Assembly (NCBI RefSeq): GCF_949769195.1
Contig: NZ_OX458333.1
Span: forward strand, 744,001 to 808,000
DNA: 64,000 bases
DNA from: Methylocaldum szegediense
GTDB taxonomy: Bacteria > Pseudomonadota > Gammaproteobacteria > Methylococcales > Methylococcaceae
Reading direction: 5' to 3'
The position numbers and the translations under genes are program-made. Shown in pieces: positions 29,627-39,849 of this stretch (positions are counted from its first letter, which is position 1; the number at the start of each line of letters is the position of its first letter). A model generated the notes under the pieces. It was given only the letters and a program-made list of their open reading frames with translations. It did not search any database and was not told where the DNA came from.

Positions 29627-31060
29627 ATGCTGTTTCGAACGGCTGTCGATATCGAGAGCACCCTCAGGGGAGTTCTCGAAATCAAGGGAAACGAGGTCGA
29701 AGTGGTCGATGCCGACAAGCTGCGGGAAACAGGTGTCGACCGCCTGGTCTACAACGCAGTCTTCCATGAAGACGAAGAACTCAGATATTTCCTGCAATGG
29801 TTGATCCGGGAAGCTGCCGCCAAAGAGGTCATTTATCCGACCTCGATCCAAGGGCTACAGGAGGCAGCGATCCGGGGAGCGGTGCCGCCGTTCACGATCC
29901 CGGTGCTGGGGCTGCACGCGCTCAGCTACGATGCGGCGAGGGCCTGCTTTCGTGCGGCGCACGACACGGGCGCGGGCGCTTTCAGCTTCGGATACGACGA
30001 GGAAATCGTGGCCTACGGCTACCAGCCGCCTGCCGAATATGTCACCTGCATCCTGGCCGCGGCCCTTCGGGAGGGTTATCGACGCGCCGTGTTCATACAG
30101 GGAGACCACATTCGGGTCGGCCCTGCCAGTTATCGGGTCAGCCGGGATGACGAGATCGATAGGCTCAAAGAACGTATCGAGGAGGCGGTCACCGCCGGAA
30201 TTTTCAATATCGATCTCGATACGTCCGGCCTCGCGGACTTTTCCCGCCCGAGCGTCGCCGAGCAGCAGCTAAGCAGCCGCGAATGCGCCGAATTGGTCGC
30301 GTTCATCCGGGAGATCGAGCCGGCGGGGCTTTCTGTCGATATCGGTGCCGAAATCAGGGCGATGCGCAACGGAAACCTGATCGCGGACGAGTTTCGCGCT
30401 TTCATGGATGGCTTTTACGACCAGGTCGGCATTCCCGGGGGCAAGAAAGACCTTTCCAAGATCATCGTTCTGCTGGGCGGAGCCAAGGGGGCGGCGGACG
30501 TCGATCTTGAACTGCTTCGGGACATCGGCGAAATCGCCCGCCGGGAATATGGCCTGGGTCTTGCGGTGCGCAGCGGGGTAATGCCGATTCCCGAAACGCT
30601 GTTTCCGAGATTTCCAGAGCACAATGTCGGCGAGCTTCACCTGGCGGCGCCGTTCGAGGATTTGATCTTCGATCACGAGGCATTCGCCCCGGGATTGAAA
30701 AACGCCATCTACCGCTGGATCGATAACGAATGGCCGGGAGAACGGCAGCCCCACATGAGCGACGAGGATTTTTATCATGCCACCCGCAAACGGGCGCTAC
30801 TGCCCTTCAAACAGGCTTTGTGGAATATGCCGGTGGAATGGCGCGATAGGATCATGGCCGATGTGCAGCGCAAGGCGGTTTCTTATTTCGACACTCTGAA
30901 AGTGAGCAACACGACCGGCCTCGTCCGCGACACCGTCGATATCGAGAGAGTGGGGTTGCCGACACCGGCTTCGGGTTATGCCCACACGGCGGAGACCACA
31001 TTCAAGACTCTACTGGACCGAATGGGCGGTACCCGGCCGATTACAATCGGGCCTCTATAG
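29627..31060 (+). CDS. Class II aldolase-like enzyme
   Basis: The 477-aa protein has the class II fructose/tagatose-bisphosphate aldolase core: FIQGDHIRVG (metal-binding Asp-His), LSVDIGAE, VLLGGAKGAADVD and GELHLAAPFEDLIFDH. It is over 100 aa longer than ordinary class II aldolases, with extra N-terminal and C-terminal regions, and the usual C-terminal GGSG phosphate loop is changed. It may act on another sugar phosphate or a related keto compound. An AGAGGAGC ribosome binding site precedes the ATG. Confidence 0.65.
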   Translation: MLFRTAVDIESTLRGVLEIKGNEVEVVDADKLRETGVDRLVYNAVFHEDEELRYFLQWLIREAAAKEVIYPTSIQGLQEAAIRGAVPPFTIPVLGLHALSYDAARACFRAAHDTGAGAFSFGYDEEIVAYGYQPPAEYVTCILAAALREGYRRAVFIQGDHIRVGPASYRVSRDDEIDRLKERIEEAVTAGIFNIDLDTSGLADFSRPSVAEQQLSSRECAELVAFIREIEPAGLSVDIGAEIRAMRNGNLIADEFRAFMDGFYDQVGIPGGKKDLSKIIVLLGGAKGAADVDLELLRDIGEIARREYGLGLAVRSGVMPIPETLFPRFPEHNVGELHLAAPFEDLIFDHEAFAPGLKNAIYRWIDNEWPGERQPHMSDEDFYHATRKRALLPFKQALWNMPVEWRDRIMADVQRKAVSYFDTLKVSNTTGLVRDTVDIERVGLPTPASGYAHTAETTFKTLLDRMGGTRPITIGPL

Positions 31061-31452
31061 TGAAAACACAGGATCGGTTGGTCGAAGGCGATGGACTCTC
31101 TCGTCATCTGTCGAGTGGTGTATTCGAATCGGCCGCTGATCGCATCCCGTTTTATCTCAAAACGATCGTATGGCGGGTTAGGCGCACACTGTCGCGAAAC
31201 CTGCTGTGACCACAGGGCTTTCCGCGCGCCGTACCCACCCGATGTCGGATGTGCCATTAGAAACTCAGAGGATGTCCCGGAACCGGGACAGTTTGCCGCG
31301 GGTCCTAACTTACGGACTGGTTTTACGAGCATTCGCTCGAGATAACGAACTGGTCTCAAACCCAAGAGAAGCCTTCCAACAAAAGGGATAGAGGGACAGG
31401 TGGAGACGAAAGTCATCAATATCGACATGGCAAGGACTACAGGAGGCACATC
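31061..31452. other. Intergenic, no gene recognised
   Basis: Only weak open frames without ribosome binding sites. The AGGAGG site of the next gene lies at its right edge. Confidence 0.4.
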
Positions 31453-31872
31453 ATGAACGCGATCCAGGAAATGCTGAAAGCGCATCCGCACCCGGCCGTG
31501 ATGGGGCGGGGCGTGGACATGGGATTGTTGTCCCAAACGGCAAGCGAACTGTTCGATTGCGCGCAAGCGTGCACGGCATGTGCCGACGCTTGCGTCGGCG
31601 AGGATCAGGTGCAGGAACTCAAGCGATGTATTCGGATGTGCATGGATTGCGCGGACATCTGCGAGGCGACAGGCCGGCTCGTTTCGCGCGAGACCGAATC
31701 GGACATGAGGATGATGCGCAGCCAGTTGCAAGCTTGCGCGACAGCCTGCGGAATCTGCGCCGAAGAGTGCGAGCGGCATGCCTCTCGTCACGAACACTGC
31801 CGCATTTGCGGTGAGTCGTGCCGCCGTTGCGAGCAAGCCTGCAACAAGCTGGCAAGCGCGATCACCATGTAA
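31453..31872 (+). CDS. Four-helix-bundle copper-storage protein (Csp3-like)
   Basis: The 139-aa protein has 17 cysteines, mostly in repeated CxxxC pairs along four predicted helices (for example FDCAQACTACADAC, RCIRMCMDCADIC, ACATACGICAEEC). This is the Csp/DUF326 family, whose four-helix bundles hold many Cu(I) ions inside. No signal peptide is present, so it is the cytosolic Csp3 type rather than exported Csp1. Csp proteins were first described in methanotrophs, but Csp3 is widespread. The CopB-type ATPase gene 228 bp downstream supports a copper role. An ACAGGAGG ribosome binding site precedes the ATG. Confidence 0.9.
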   Translation: MNAIQEMLKAHPHPAVMGRGVDMGLLSQTASELFDCAQACTACADACVGEDQVQELKRCIRMCMDCADICEATGRLVSRETESDMRMMRSQLQACATACGICAEECERHASRHEHCRICGESCRRCEQACNKLASAITM

Positions 31873-32100
31873 CCGGCATGGGTTACGCCTGGAGCGAGCG
31901 GTTCGGTACCTGACCTAGGCGATCCGTTTGCAAGCAATCTGTGTAAAGGTGCGCTTTGCTTTGCTTTTCGCAGGGCGGGGCGCACTTCCCATCGAGTTCT
32001 CCCGGTATGAAAATGAATTCGCATAGCCCAGAACCGGAATCCGCCACCGACTAACCTCATCCATCGCTTGGCGGCCGGAACTATCCCACGGAGCGCCGCC

Positions 32101-34173
32101 ATGAGACATCACACCCATTCCGAGCCGCAAGCCGCGCCCGCCCGGCATGCACACGCCCATCACCACGAGAACCATCAAGCGGAGCATCACCACCACGCGG
32201 CGATGGTGGCCGACTTTCGCCACCGCTTCTGGTTTTCGGTGGTTCTGACCGTTCCCATCCTGGCCCTTTCGCCCATGATCCAGGACTGGCTGGGTCTCGA
32301 GGAGAGCCTGGCCTTTCCGGGATCGATGTATGTTCTTTTCGGTCTCTCGACGGCCGTTTATCTCTATGGCGGCCGGCTCTTCATCCGCGGATTGTTCGAC
32401 GAGCTTCGGCAGCTTCAGCCTGGCATGATGACGCTGATCTCGCTAGCGATTAGCGTGGCCTATTTCTATTCGAGCGCGGTGGTGTTCGGACTTCCGGGCG
32501 AGGTATTTTTCTGGGAGCTGGCGACCCTGATCGACGTCATGTTGCTCGGCCATTGGATCGAGATGAGGTCGGTCATAGGCGCTTCCGGCGCTTTGGATGC
32601 CCTGGTACGGCTGATGCCCACCGAAGCGCATCGGCTACGGGAAAACGGCGAAGTCGAAGAGGTGCCGGTTACCGAACTCAAACCCGGCGACCGGGTGCTG
32701 GTCAAGCCGGGCGAAAAAATCCCGACCGATGGCCTCATCGTCGAAGGCCGTTCGAGCCTCAACGAATCCATGCTGACCGGCGAATCCAAGCCCGTCACCC
32801 GCCAGAAAGGGGACGAAGCCATCGGCGGTGCGATGAACGGTGAAGGTGCGCTGGTGCTGGAAATACGAAAGACTGGTGCGGAAACCTATCTGGCGCAGGT
32901 CGTCGAAATGGTCCGGCAGGCTCAGGCTTCTCGTTCGCGGGCGCAGGATTTGGCGAACCGCGCCGCCCAGTGGCTGACTTATATCGCCCTCTCGGTCGGG
33001 ACCCTGACCCTGGTCGTCTGGCTTCTGCTGGGCCAATCTTTCGCGTTCGCCCTGGAGCGCAGCGTAACCGTGATGGTCATCACCTGTCCGCATGCCCTGG
33101 GGCTCGCCGTACCGTTGGTGGTGGCGGTGAGCACTTCGCTGGCTGCCCTGAACGGTCTTCTCATCCGAAACCGGGCCGCTTTCGAGCGCGCCCGGAATCT
33201 GCAGGCGATCGTGTTCGACAAGACCGGCACCCTAACCGAAGGCCGCTTCGGCGTATCGGATGTGGTGCCGCTGGCGGATATCGACGAAGCGGAATTGCTG
33301 CGGCTGGCAGCCTCGCTGGAGCAGCAATCGGAACACCCGATCGCCCTGGGCATCGTCCGGGCGGCGGAGGAGCGCGGCATCCTTCTGACTAAGCCTGAGG
33401 AATTCCGGAACCTGACCGGCCGCGGCGCGGAAGCGCGGATCGAAGGTCGTATGATTCGGGTCGTCAGTCCTGGGTATGTCGAGGAGCAGGGATTTGACAT
33501 TCGCGACGAGCGTTTAACCGAACTGGCGGGGCAGGGCAAGACTGTGGTCTATGTGACGGATGACGACCGGGTGCTCGGCGCCATCGCGCTGGCCGATGTG
33601 GTCCGTCCGGAATCCTTTGAAGCGATTGCGCGGCTCAAGGCCATGAACATCCGCTGCCTCATGCTCACCGGTGACAGCCGGGCGGTCGCAGCACATGTGG
33701 CCGCGCAACTCGGGATGGACGATTTCTTCGCCGAGGTTCTGCCCCACGAGAAGGCGGATAAGATCCGCGAGGTTAAATCCCAAGGTTTGACCGTCGCCAT
33801 GGTAGGCGACGGGGTCAACGACGCACCGGCCCTGGTCGAGGCCGATCTCGGCATCGCCATCGGCGCCGGCACAGACGTGGCCATCGAATCGGCCGACATC
33901 ATTCTGGTGCACAGCAACCCGCTCGACGTGGCCGCCACGCTCGGCCTATCCCGCGCCACCTACGGCAAGATGGTCCAGAACCTTCTATGGGCCACCGGCT
34001 ACAACGCCGTGGCCATCCCCCTCGCGGCCGGTATCGCGGCGCCGTTCGGCTGGGTGCTGTCGCCGGCAATCGGGGCGGCGCTCATGTCCCTCAGCACCGT
34101 GATCGTCGCGATCAACGCCAAGCTTCTGGAGCGCTATCGCGGCCAGTCGTCTGGCCAGACGCGTACGGATTGA
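32101..34173 (+). CDS. copB: Copper-transporting P1B-type ATPase, CopB-like
   Basis: This is a 690-aa P1B ATPase. The N-terminus is histidine-rich (HHTH, HAHAHHH, HHHH in the first 35 residues) in place of CxxC metal-binding domains. The membrane metal site is TCPHALGLAVP with Cys329-Pro-His331, the CPH motif of CopB (P1B-3) pumps. The phosphorylation site is DKTGTLTEG (Asp373) and the hinge is GDGVNDAPAL. It would export copper or silver from the cytoplasm. The ATG at 32101 is favoured over 32068 because GGAG lies 7 bp upstream. Confidence 0.92.
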   Translation: MRHHTHSEPQAAPARHAHAHHHENHQAEHHHHAAMVADFRHRFWFSVVLTVPILALSPMIQDWLGLEESLAFPGSMYVLFGLSTAVYLYGGRLFIRGLFDELRQLQPGMMTLISLAISVAYFYSSAVVFGLPGEVFFWELATLIDVMLLGHWIEMRSVIGASGALDALVRLMPTEAHRLRENGEVEEVPVTELKPGDRVLVKPGEKIPTDGLIVEGRSSLNESMLTGESKPVTRQKGDEAIGGAMNGEGALVLEIRKTGAETYLAQVVEMVRQAQASRSRAQDLANRAAQWLTYIALSVGTLTLVVWLLLGQSFAFALERSVTVMVITCPHALGLAVPLVVAVSTSLAALNGLLIRNRAAFERARNLQAIVFDKTGTLTEGRFGVSDVVPLADIDEAELLRLAASLEQQSEHPIALGIVRAAEERGILLTKPEEFRNLTGRGAEARIEGRMIRVVSPGYVEEQGFDIRDERLTELAGQGKTVVYVTDDDRVLGAIALADVVRPESFEAIARLKAMNIRCLMLTGDSRAVAAHVAAQLGMDDFFAEVLPHEKADKIREVKSQGLTVAMVGDGVNDAPALVEADLGIAIGAGTDVAIESADIILVHSNPLDVAATLGLSRATYGKMVQNLLWATGYNAVAIPLAAGIAAPFGWVLSPAIGAALMSLSTVIVAINAKLLERYRGQSSGQTRTD

Positions 34174-34779
34174 GCCGATCCACGCTCGGGTCTCCCAGTC
34201 TCGTAGACTGAAATAGGCCTTTCATTTTCGCTCAGGGCAGGCCTTTCGACGTCGCTCAGAACAGGCCCTTCGACCGAGCTCAAAACAGGCCCTACGGCGG
34301 TGTTCAGGGCAAACGCTTCAGCTCGGCTTAGGACAGTCCTTTCGGCAAACTTTTCCCAACTTACAAAACTGGCCTACCTACCTCTAAAGCGCTGACAGAA
34401 CGAAACAGAGATGGCACTACCGTGACAGTGTCAAAAAATCTTACGGTGCACTGGCTCGAGGGGATGGTTGTCCGACAATCTTAAAATAAAAACAAAATCA
34501 ATGATTTACATACACAGATGTTATTCCTGGGTACTACCCGATGATCGTTGAACATTGGAAATTGGGGATGTCGAGGCAAGGATGATGTGGTTGAAGGTTT
34601 CACAACAGGCACGGAAATAAACCCTATATCATTAAAAAATATTAATAAAAACAAATGGATGTAATTTGGCACGCCAATTGATGGAAGACTGCCGGCGTTC
34701 GGATTAACGCCAGCGAGGGCATTTGCCCAATGGGAAATGGAAGCGAGTCATTCCACTTCGCGCAATAAGGAGGAATGTC
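34174..34779. repeat. Intergenic with CCTTTCG/GCTCAGG tandem repeats
   Basis: At about 34218-34350 four to five degenerate units of the type CAGGCCCTTCGACCGAGCTCA follow each other. The rest (34380-34760) is AT-rich and probably holds the promoter of the next gene. No gene is seen. Confidence 0.6.
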
Positions 34780-35592
34780 ATGAAAAGGGAAAATTTGAAA
34801 CGGTTGAGCATGGGCGTATCGCTCGGCATGTGTTTGGGAACGGGCGTTCTGCAACCTGCATGGGCGATCGAAAATGCCCTGGAAAACGGAGATTTCGAAA
34901 CCGGCAACTTGAGCGGGTGGGATTCCAGTGGAGACGCGGGCGTACTTGACCAGAATGTCTTGGACGGCACTTGGTCTGCGTTCATCACTACGGCCGGCGA
35001 AGGGGAAAACCCTCTATCCGGAAATGACGCTGTCGGGAATACCGCTAGTTTCCTTGATAGCGACTTCGGTTTTCCGACGAAGCCGTACAAGGCAATCTCG
35101 GTATCGTTCCTGGTCCGATACAAGACCGACGAATCCGTGGGCCCGTTTTCTTTCTTTGAGGATCCATTCCACGCCGAACTCGTCACGGGACAGGGAGCCG
35201 TCGAGTTGCTGACCATCAAGACCGATGGGATTTCTGGGCCAACCTCCGCGTTTCCTCCGACCGGCATATCCACCAAGGTAACCGATCTCGAAACCGGGGA
35301 GAGGCTTTCATTGTCCCGCCCCGCCATTCCAACGTTCGTCGAGGACGAGCTTTTCGCATTGCGCACTCATACGCTGAAGGTCGAGAGCCGAGTTCCCGTT
35401 GGCCGCGACAGTTGCGATCGGGTCCGGATCAAGTTCCACATATTGGATTGGGAAGATACTGAGGTCAACAGCGCGGCTTTCATCGACAATGTGAAAGTCG
35501 CGTTTGTTTCCTCTCCCTTGGCTCCGCACTGTCCTCCGCAGCCAAACGGCCTGGCGACCTTTGCAACCGAGCCGCACGTGGGTGCCAGATAA
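34780..35592 (+). CDS. Exported protein, beta-rich, unknown function
   Basis: The 270-aa protein begins with a signal peptide (basic start, hydrophobic core, LQPAWA cleavage region). The mature start NGDFETGNLSGWDSSGDAG is the typical opening of a carbohydrate-binding-module-like jelly-roll domain, as also seen in PEP-CTERM proteins. No PEP-CTERM tail is present; the end is CPPQPNGLATFATEPHVGAR. A TAAGGAGG ribosome binding site fixes the start. The next gene is also an exported protein, so the two may act together outside the cell. Confidence 0.75.
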   Translation: MKRENLKRLSMGVSLGMCLGTGVLQPAWAIENALENGDFETGNLSGWDSSGDAGVLDQNVLDGTWSAFITTAGEGENPLSGNDAVGNTASFLDSDFGFPTKPYKAISVSFLVRYKTDESVGPFSFFEDPFHAELVTGQGAVELLTIKTDGISGPTSAFPPTGISTKVTDLETGERLSLSRPAIPTFVEDELFALRTHTLKVESRVPVGRDSCDRVRIKFHILDWEDTEVNSAAFIDNVKVAFVSSPLAPHCPPQPNGLATFATEPHVGAR

Positions 35593-35898
35593 CCAGCAAC
35601 GAGTAGCTTGGAGGTAACGCTCTGAAATCCGCCTACATCGGCGTTGGATTTTAAGCCCGTCAGCGTTGCGGAATGTAGCGATTCCCAGGCTCCGATCGCC
35701 CCAGATTTCGCTTGGGCTCCATGAAGGCTACACCTACACCGGCGATTGCCGAAATTCGATTTTCTTGGGGAGAGTCGAGGGCGTAGGTGTTTCATGGCGT
35801 TTACGGAGACAGGCCAAGCAATGTTTAAAAACAAACCGATACCGATGTTGAGAGGAACTTGCTTTCGCCACGACGGCATTTATGGAAAAGGGAGAGCC
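35593..35898. other. Intergenic, no gene recognised
   Basis: The open frame of the following gene extends into this stretch, but the upstream part lacks a signal peptide or ribosome binding site. Nothing else is recognised. Confidence 0.35.
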
Positions 35899-38800
35899 AT
35901 GATGAAGATTCTGTCAGAAACGCGATTTTCCGGAGTAATGGCAAGCCTGCTATCGGCTGCCATGGCTGTGACAACAGGTCTTGGCAGTCCCCCGATTCGG
36001 GCCCAAACCAACGGATGCAATAGCAACGATCCCGGTGCTCCCTGCTTTGCAAACGTGAGCGACCTTCTACAGGGGCGGCGCCGGTTGCTGCCGGTGGACG
36101 ACCTCGTGGTCACGAGCCAGATAGACGCCGTCAATAACGTGGTTCTGCAGACCAGCAATTCGTCGATCAGCGCGCAACTTCCGTATGCCATCACAGGTAG
36201 CGAGGTTCCGTCTTTCGTCACCGCAGTGGGACGAATGTTTAATCTGCCGCGCGATGTGATCGTCACGATGACGGACGGGTTGATCAACATACGGGATCAA
36301 GACCCTGCCGGCTTCGTCACCAAGGGATTTTCGGTTTCCGGCAACCCCCGGGGCATGGCCATGGCGGACTTCAACGGAGACGGATTCGCCGATATCGCGC
36401 TACTCACTGCCGATGCGGTCGGCAGCACGAGCGGGCTGCTGCGCATTGTCACGGCCAGCGACGTCAATAATCTCGATGCCGGTCTGTTTGTCAGCAACGG
36501 AATCGGTCCCGAATTCGTCAATTTCAACATCGATATTTCGATCGCCGCAGGCGATTTCAACGGGGACGGGAAGGCGGAGGTCGCCATCGCACAGGCGAGT
36601 CCGCTCAACGGCGGCGAGCTTCTGATATATGTCTTCGAAGTGGTCACGAACCCGGACGGCACGATTGCGAATCAAGCGCTTCGACAGGTGGCCGCCTCGA
36701 CGGTTGCCATCAACGGAGTCGCCGAGACCGCGCTGACGGCGGGCGACTATGACGGTGTACTCAACGCCAACGGTCTTCCCGACGCTGAGTTGGTCATCGC
36801 CTATCGTTTTGGCGCCAACCTGGCTATGAACTCCATCGACGTCGCGCCGGATACCAATAATCCCGGTAGCTATCAGTTGATCCCCAGGGGAAACACGCTT
36901 TTATCGACCGTCCTTGACAGTGATTCCAACGCCGTCGCCGGCCTCGCGAGCGGCCGACTGGACTGGTTCGGCGACACCGATCAACTCGTGGTGGCGTTCA
37001 ACTCGCAGGGCGCCGGCATAATCGGTGTTTTTTCGTTCGACAATGATCTCAACTTTCGCGCAGGCGGAGGGAGCTCACAATCGCCGCTCATGGCCATGGC
37101 CTTAGGTAATTATGCGCAAATTCTTGGACAGAACGACCCTCCCAACCTGCAGATCGCGGTAGTCATGGCGGATTCTGAGAGTTCGCTCCAACTGATCATC
37201 AATCGGGTGGACCCTAGCAACAACTTTTCCGTGTCAGCGGTATCGCAGACGCAAATTCTGCAGGGATCGTCGCCATCCGAAATCGACGAGATTCTCATGG
37301 TCTCCGGCGACACCCAAGGGCGGTCCTTGTTGCTGGGGCCGCCCGAGAGGGTAACCGTGGTCTCTCATATCCAGCCCGACACCATTCTCGGCCTTCCGCC
37401 TATGCACGTGGACTGGATCACCCCGGTCGGCGGGTCGGCGCCCGAAGTGCTCAACATTTCGGTTTTCCCGAATACCTTCAATGCCCAATACAACTTCCAG
37501 GACACCACGGGCACCCAGGCGAGCCGCAAGAAAACGACGAGCTATACGGTGGCGACCAAGGAATCCGCGGAGGAAAAGATCACGTACGGCATCCCTGGGA
37601 TCGACAGCGTTAGCGCTACCCTCAAGGAGTCCGCGACGCAGACCCATCAGAATACGGTTGCCAAAACATTTAACACTTACCAGGGCAACTCCTTCAGATT
37701 GTCGGCGCAGACGGTGTTCGACGATCGGGTAGCGGCCACGGCTGACCGATTCAACCTCTACAGCTATCCGGTTATCGGCCACTGCGTCCCCCTCAGCGGC
37801 GCGCAGCCACTGGACGGTTGTCCAGCCGACATGGCTCCTCTACACGTGCAGTTTTCGGGACCCGACAACATCGTCTACATCGATCTCGCCGAAGGTGCTG
37901 CCATCGAGTGGTATCAGCCGGTACACGAACCCGGAAACGTGCTGTCCTATCCGGGAAGTCTCAGCCTGCTCCAAGCGAATCAGCCGGCGGCCACTCCGCT
38001 GCAGCTTCAATCGGCCGGCAACGATTTCTGGGATTCGCAGTCGCCGGAGCAAGTGTCCGTAACCTGGAGCGAGGGCGGAGGTCAAAGCGTAACCAGCGGA
38101 TCGGTCAGCACGCACACCTTCGATACCTCGGTGAGCGTTTCAGGCAGTGCCAATATCGAGGGATTTGGTCTCAGCGGCAGCGCGAGCTTCGACTATAACC
38201 TGAGCCAGTCGGTGAGCACCCTGAATACGACGTCTAGCACCTTCTCCGAGTCCACCGGGGTGATCGTCAATCGCGGAATTCCGGGCGGACCGACCAGCCA
38301 GAGCACCTATCTCTATCAGGGACAGAGCTTCATATTCGGCCAGATGGCCCCGCTCGGCACCATCCAAGACGATCTCGCGACCGGTACCACCATTCAGGCC
38401 CAGGGCTTCCTTGCCGTCGGATTCGCCGCGAATCCGCTGAGCACCGGAACCATCCAGTCCGGCGACTGGTGGAAGCAGGCCTATATCGCCGCTCCGGACG
38501 TGGCCCTGAACCATCCGCAGCGTTGGCTTCAAAAAGCGCCGACGGGCACCAATCCGCAGCAGGTTTGGTTTAATTGTCCCGTGGGCTTCACGTCCTCGCA
38601 GACCTCGCCGGCCTGCACCCCGACTCAGCAGACACCGACTCCGGCCAATGTTTCGGTTGCGAGCTTTTATCAAATGAAGGGTCTGTTCGTGACCCCTGGT
38701 ACTGCTATTGGTGGGCCGCAGATCACCATGGCCACTCAGGGTGAGACGGTGACCCTCCAGGCTCGGGTGTACAACTACAGTTTGGCGAATATGCCGACAG

Positions 38801-39849
38801 GCACCACCGTCCACGTCCGGTTCTATGCCCAGCCTTGGGATGCCACCGCCGGCCGGTTCCAGAGCCTTCCAGATAATCCCGATGCCTTTGCCCCGGCAAT
38901 TCTGATTGGAGAGGACCAACTGGGGCCGATCCCAGCCTTCTGCGGCGGGGCGCAGGGCGATGTTGATCCCTGCGCGGACGATGGTGCGCCGCAGAATTGG
39001 GTCTACGCACAAGCTACCTGGGACACGAGTACGGTCGAAGCGAATACCGACTGGAAATTCTGGGTCGTCGTCTGGATGGAGGAGAACGGACAGCTGGTTC
39101 CAGAAATCCAGGATCATGGTCTCAGGGCGATCCCGGCGAGTTCCCTGAACTCTCTGGCCGATGTGGCTGTTGAGACCTACAGCAACAACCTGGGTTTCTA
39201 CAATCAGACGTTCCATGTGGCATCCGCTCCTAGCGAGGAGCCATCCGAGGGGCTTGCGGCGCAGGAAGGCAGGGTGCTGACCATCGACCGGGTGGAGGTT
39301 CCCTCGGACAAAGTGCTGCTGCATCAGCCGGTGACAATCCGGGCTATCCATAGAGGCGATTCTTCTCACTTCGACTCGGTCCACGCCTTCTTCTACGATG
39401 GTGATCCGGAACAGGGCGGCGTGCTATTCGATCACGAGATTATCCCGAGGATCCGGGCAAATGATGTCTTTACTGCGTCTGTGTCCTATAAGCCCACCAC
39501 CTGTGGGACACACGAGATCTTCGTTCGGAGCATTCCCGCGGACGGCTCGACGGAGCCAGTTATAGCGACGGCCACGCTCAAGGTAACCACCGACGTCCAC
39601 GCCGAGCTCGTCTCGCTGGCGAATGCGATTGTAACGGCCGATTTGCCACACGGGCTCGAGAAGGGCCTCTTGGCTCAGATCAAAGCGGTTCAAAAACTTG
39701 CCGACTGGGGGAAAGTTGCTGCGGCCCGGTCGCTCCTGGCTGCTTTGAAGCACGAGATCAAGGCGCTGAGCAAAAAGACAATTTCGCCGAAAACCACGGC
39801 GCCTTGGCTGGAAGAAGTGGACCTGATCCTCGATTGCATCAACAATTGA
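35899..39849 (+). CDS. Large exported VCBS/FG-GAP repeat protein with possible pore-forming segments
   Basis: The protein is 1,316 aa from the ATG at 35899, which has a GGGAGAG ribosome binding site and starts a clear signal peptide ending near PPIRAQ. An N-terminal propeller-like region contains FG-GAP/VCBS calcium loops (ADFNGDGFADIAL near residue 157, GDFNGDGKAEVAI near 217, GDYDG near 282). Residues about 548-591 and 731-788 are Ser/Thr-rich with alternating polar and small residues (SVSVSGSANIEGFGLSGSAS). The C-terminal third has two CARDB-like Ig domains (about 970-1110 and 1130-1230) and a helical tail. There is no PEP-CTERM or outer-membrane anchor. Function is unknown. Confidence 0.7.
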   Translation: MMKILSETRFSGVMASLLSAAMAVTTGLGSPPIRAQTNGCNSNDPGAPCFANVSDLLQGRRRLLPVDDLVVTSQIDAVNNVVLQTSNSSISAQLPYAITGSEVPSFVTAVGRMFNLPRDVIVTMTDGLINIRDQDPAGFVTKGFSVSGNPRGMAMADFNGDGFADIALLTADAVGSTSGLLRIVTASDVNNLDAGLFVSNGIGPEFVNFNIDISIAAGDFNGDGKAEVAIAQASPLNGGELLIYVFEVVTNPDGTIANQALRQVAASTVAINGVAETALTAGDYDGVLNANGLPDAELVIAYRFGANLAMNSIDVAPDTNNPGSYQLIPRGNTLLSTVLDSDSNAVAGLASGRLDWFGDTDQLVVAFNSQGAGIIGVFSFDNDLNFRAGGGSSQSPLMAMALGNYAQILGQNDPPNLQIAVVMADSESSLQLIINRVDPSNNFSVSAVSQTQILQGSSPSEIDEILMVSGDTQGRSLLLGPPERVTVVSHIQPDTILGLPPMHVDWITPVGGSAPEVLNISVFPNTFNAQYNFQDTTGTQASRKKTTSYTVATKESAEEKITYGIPGIDSVSATLKESATQTHQNTVAKTFNTYQGNSFRLSAQTVFDDRVAATADRFNLYSYPVIGHCVPLSGAQPLDGCPADMAPLHVQFSGPDNIVYIDLAEGAAIEWYQPVHEPGNVLSYPGSLSLLQANQPAATPLQLQSAGNDFWDSQSPEQVSVTWSEGGGQSVTSGSVSTHTFDTSVSVSGSANIEGFGLSGSASFDYNLSQSVSTLNTTSSTFSESTGVIVNRGIPGGPTSQSTYLYQGQSFIFGQMAPLGTIQDDLATGTTIQAQGFLAVGFAANPLSTGTIQSGDWWKQAYIAAPDVALNHPQRWLQKAPTGTNPQQVWFNCPVGFTSSQTSPACTPTQQTPTPANVSVASFYQMKGLFVTPGTAIGGPQITMATQGETVTLQARVYNYSLANMPTGTTVHVRFYAQPWDATAGRFQSLPDNPDAFAPAILIGEDQLGPIPAFCGGAQGDVDPCADDGAPQNWVYAQATWDTSTVEANTDWKFWVVVWMEENGQLVPEIQDHGLRAIPASSLNSLADVAVETYSNNLGFYNQTFHVASAPSEEPSEGLAAQEGRVLTIDRVEVPSDKVLLHQPVTIRAIHRGDSSHFDSVHAFFYDGDPEQGGVLFDHEIIPRIRANDVFTASVSYKPTTCGTHEIFVRSIPADGSTEPVIATATLKVTTDVHAELVSLANAIVTADLPHGLEKGLLAQIKAVQKLADWGKVAAARSLLAALKHEIKALSKKTISPKTTAPWLEEVDLILDCINN

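Noticed and set aside
31206-31391. 61-aa open frame before the Csp gene
   Set aside because: No ribosome binding site, no family and unlikely composition.
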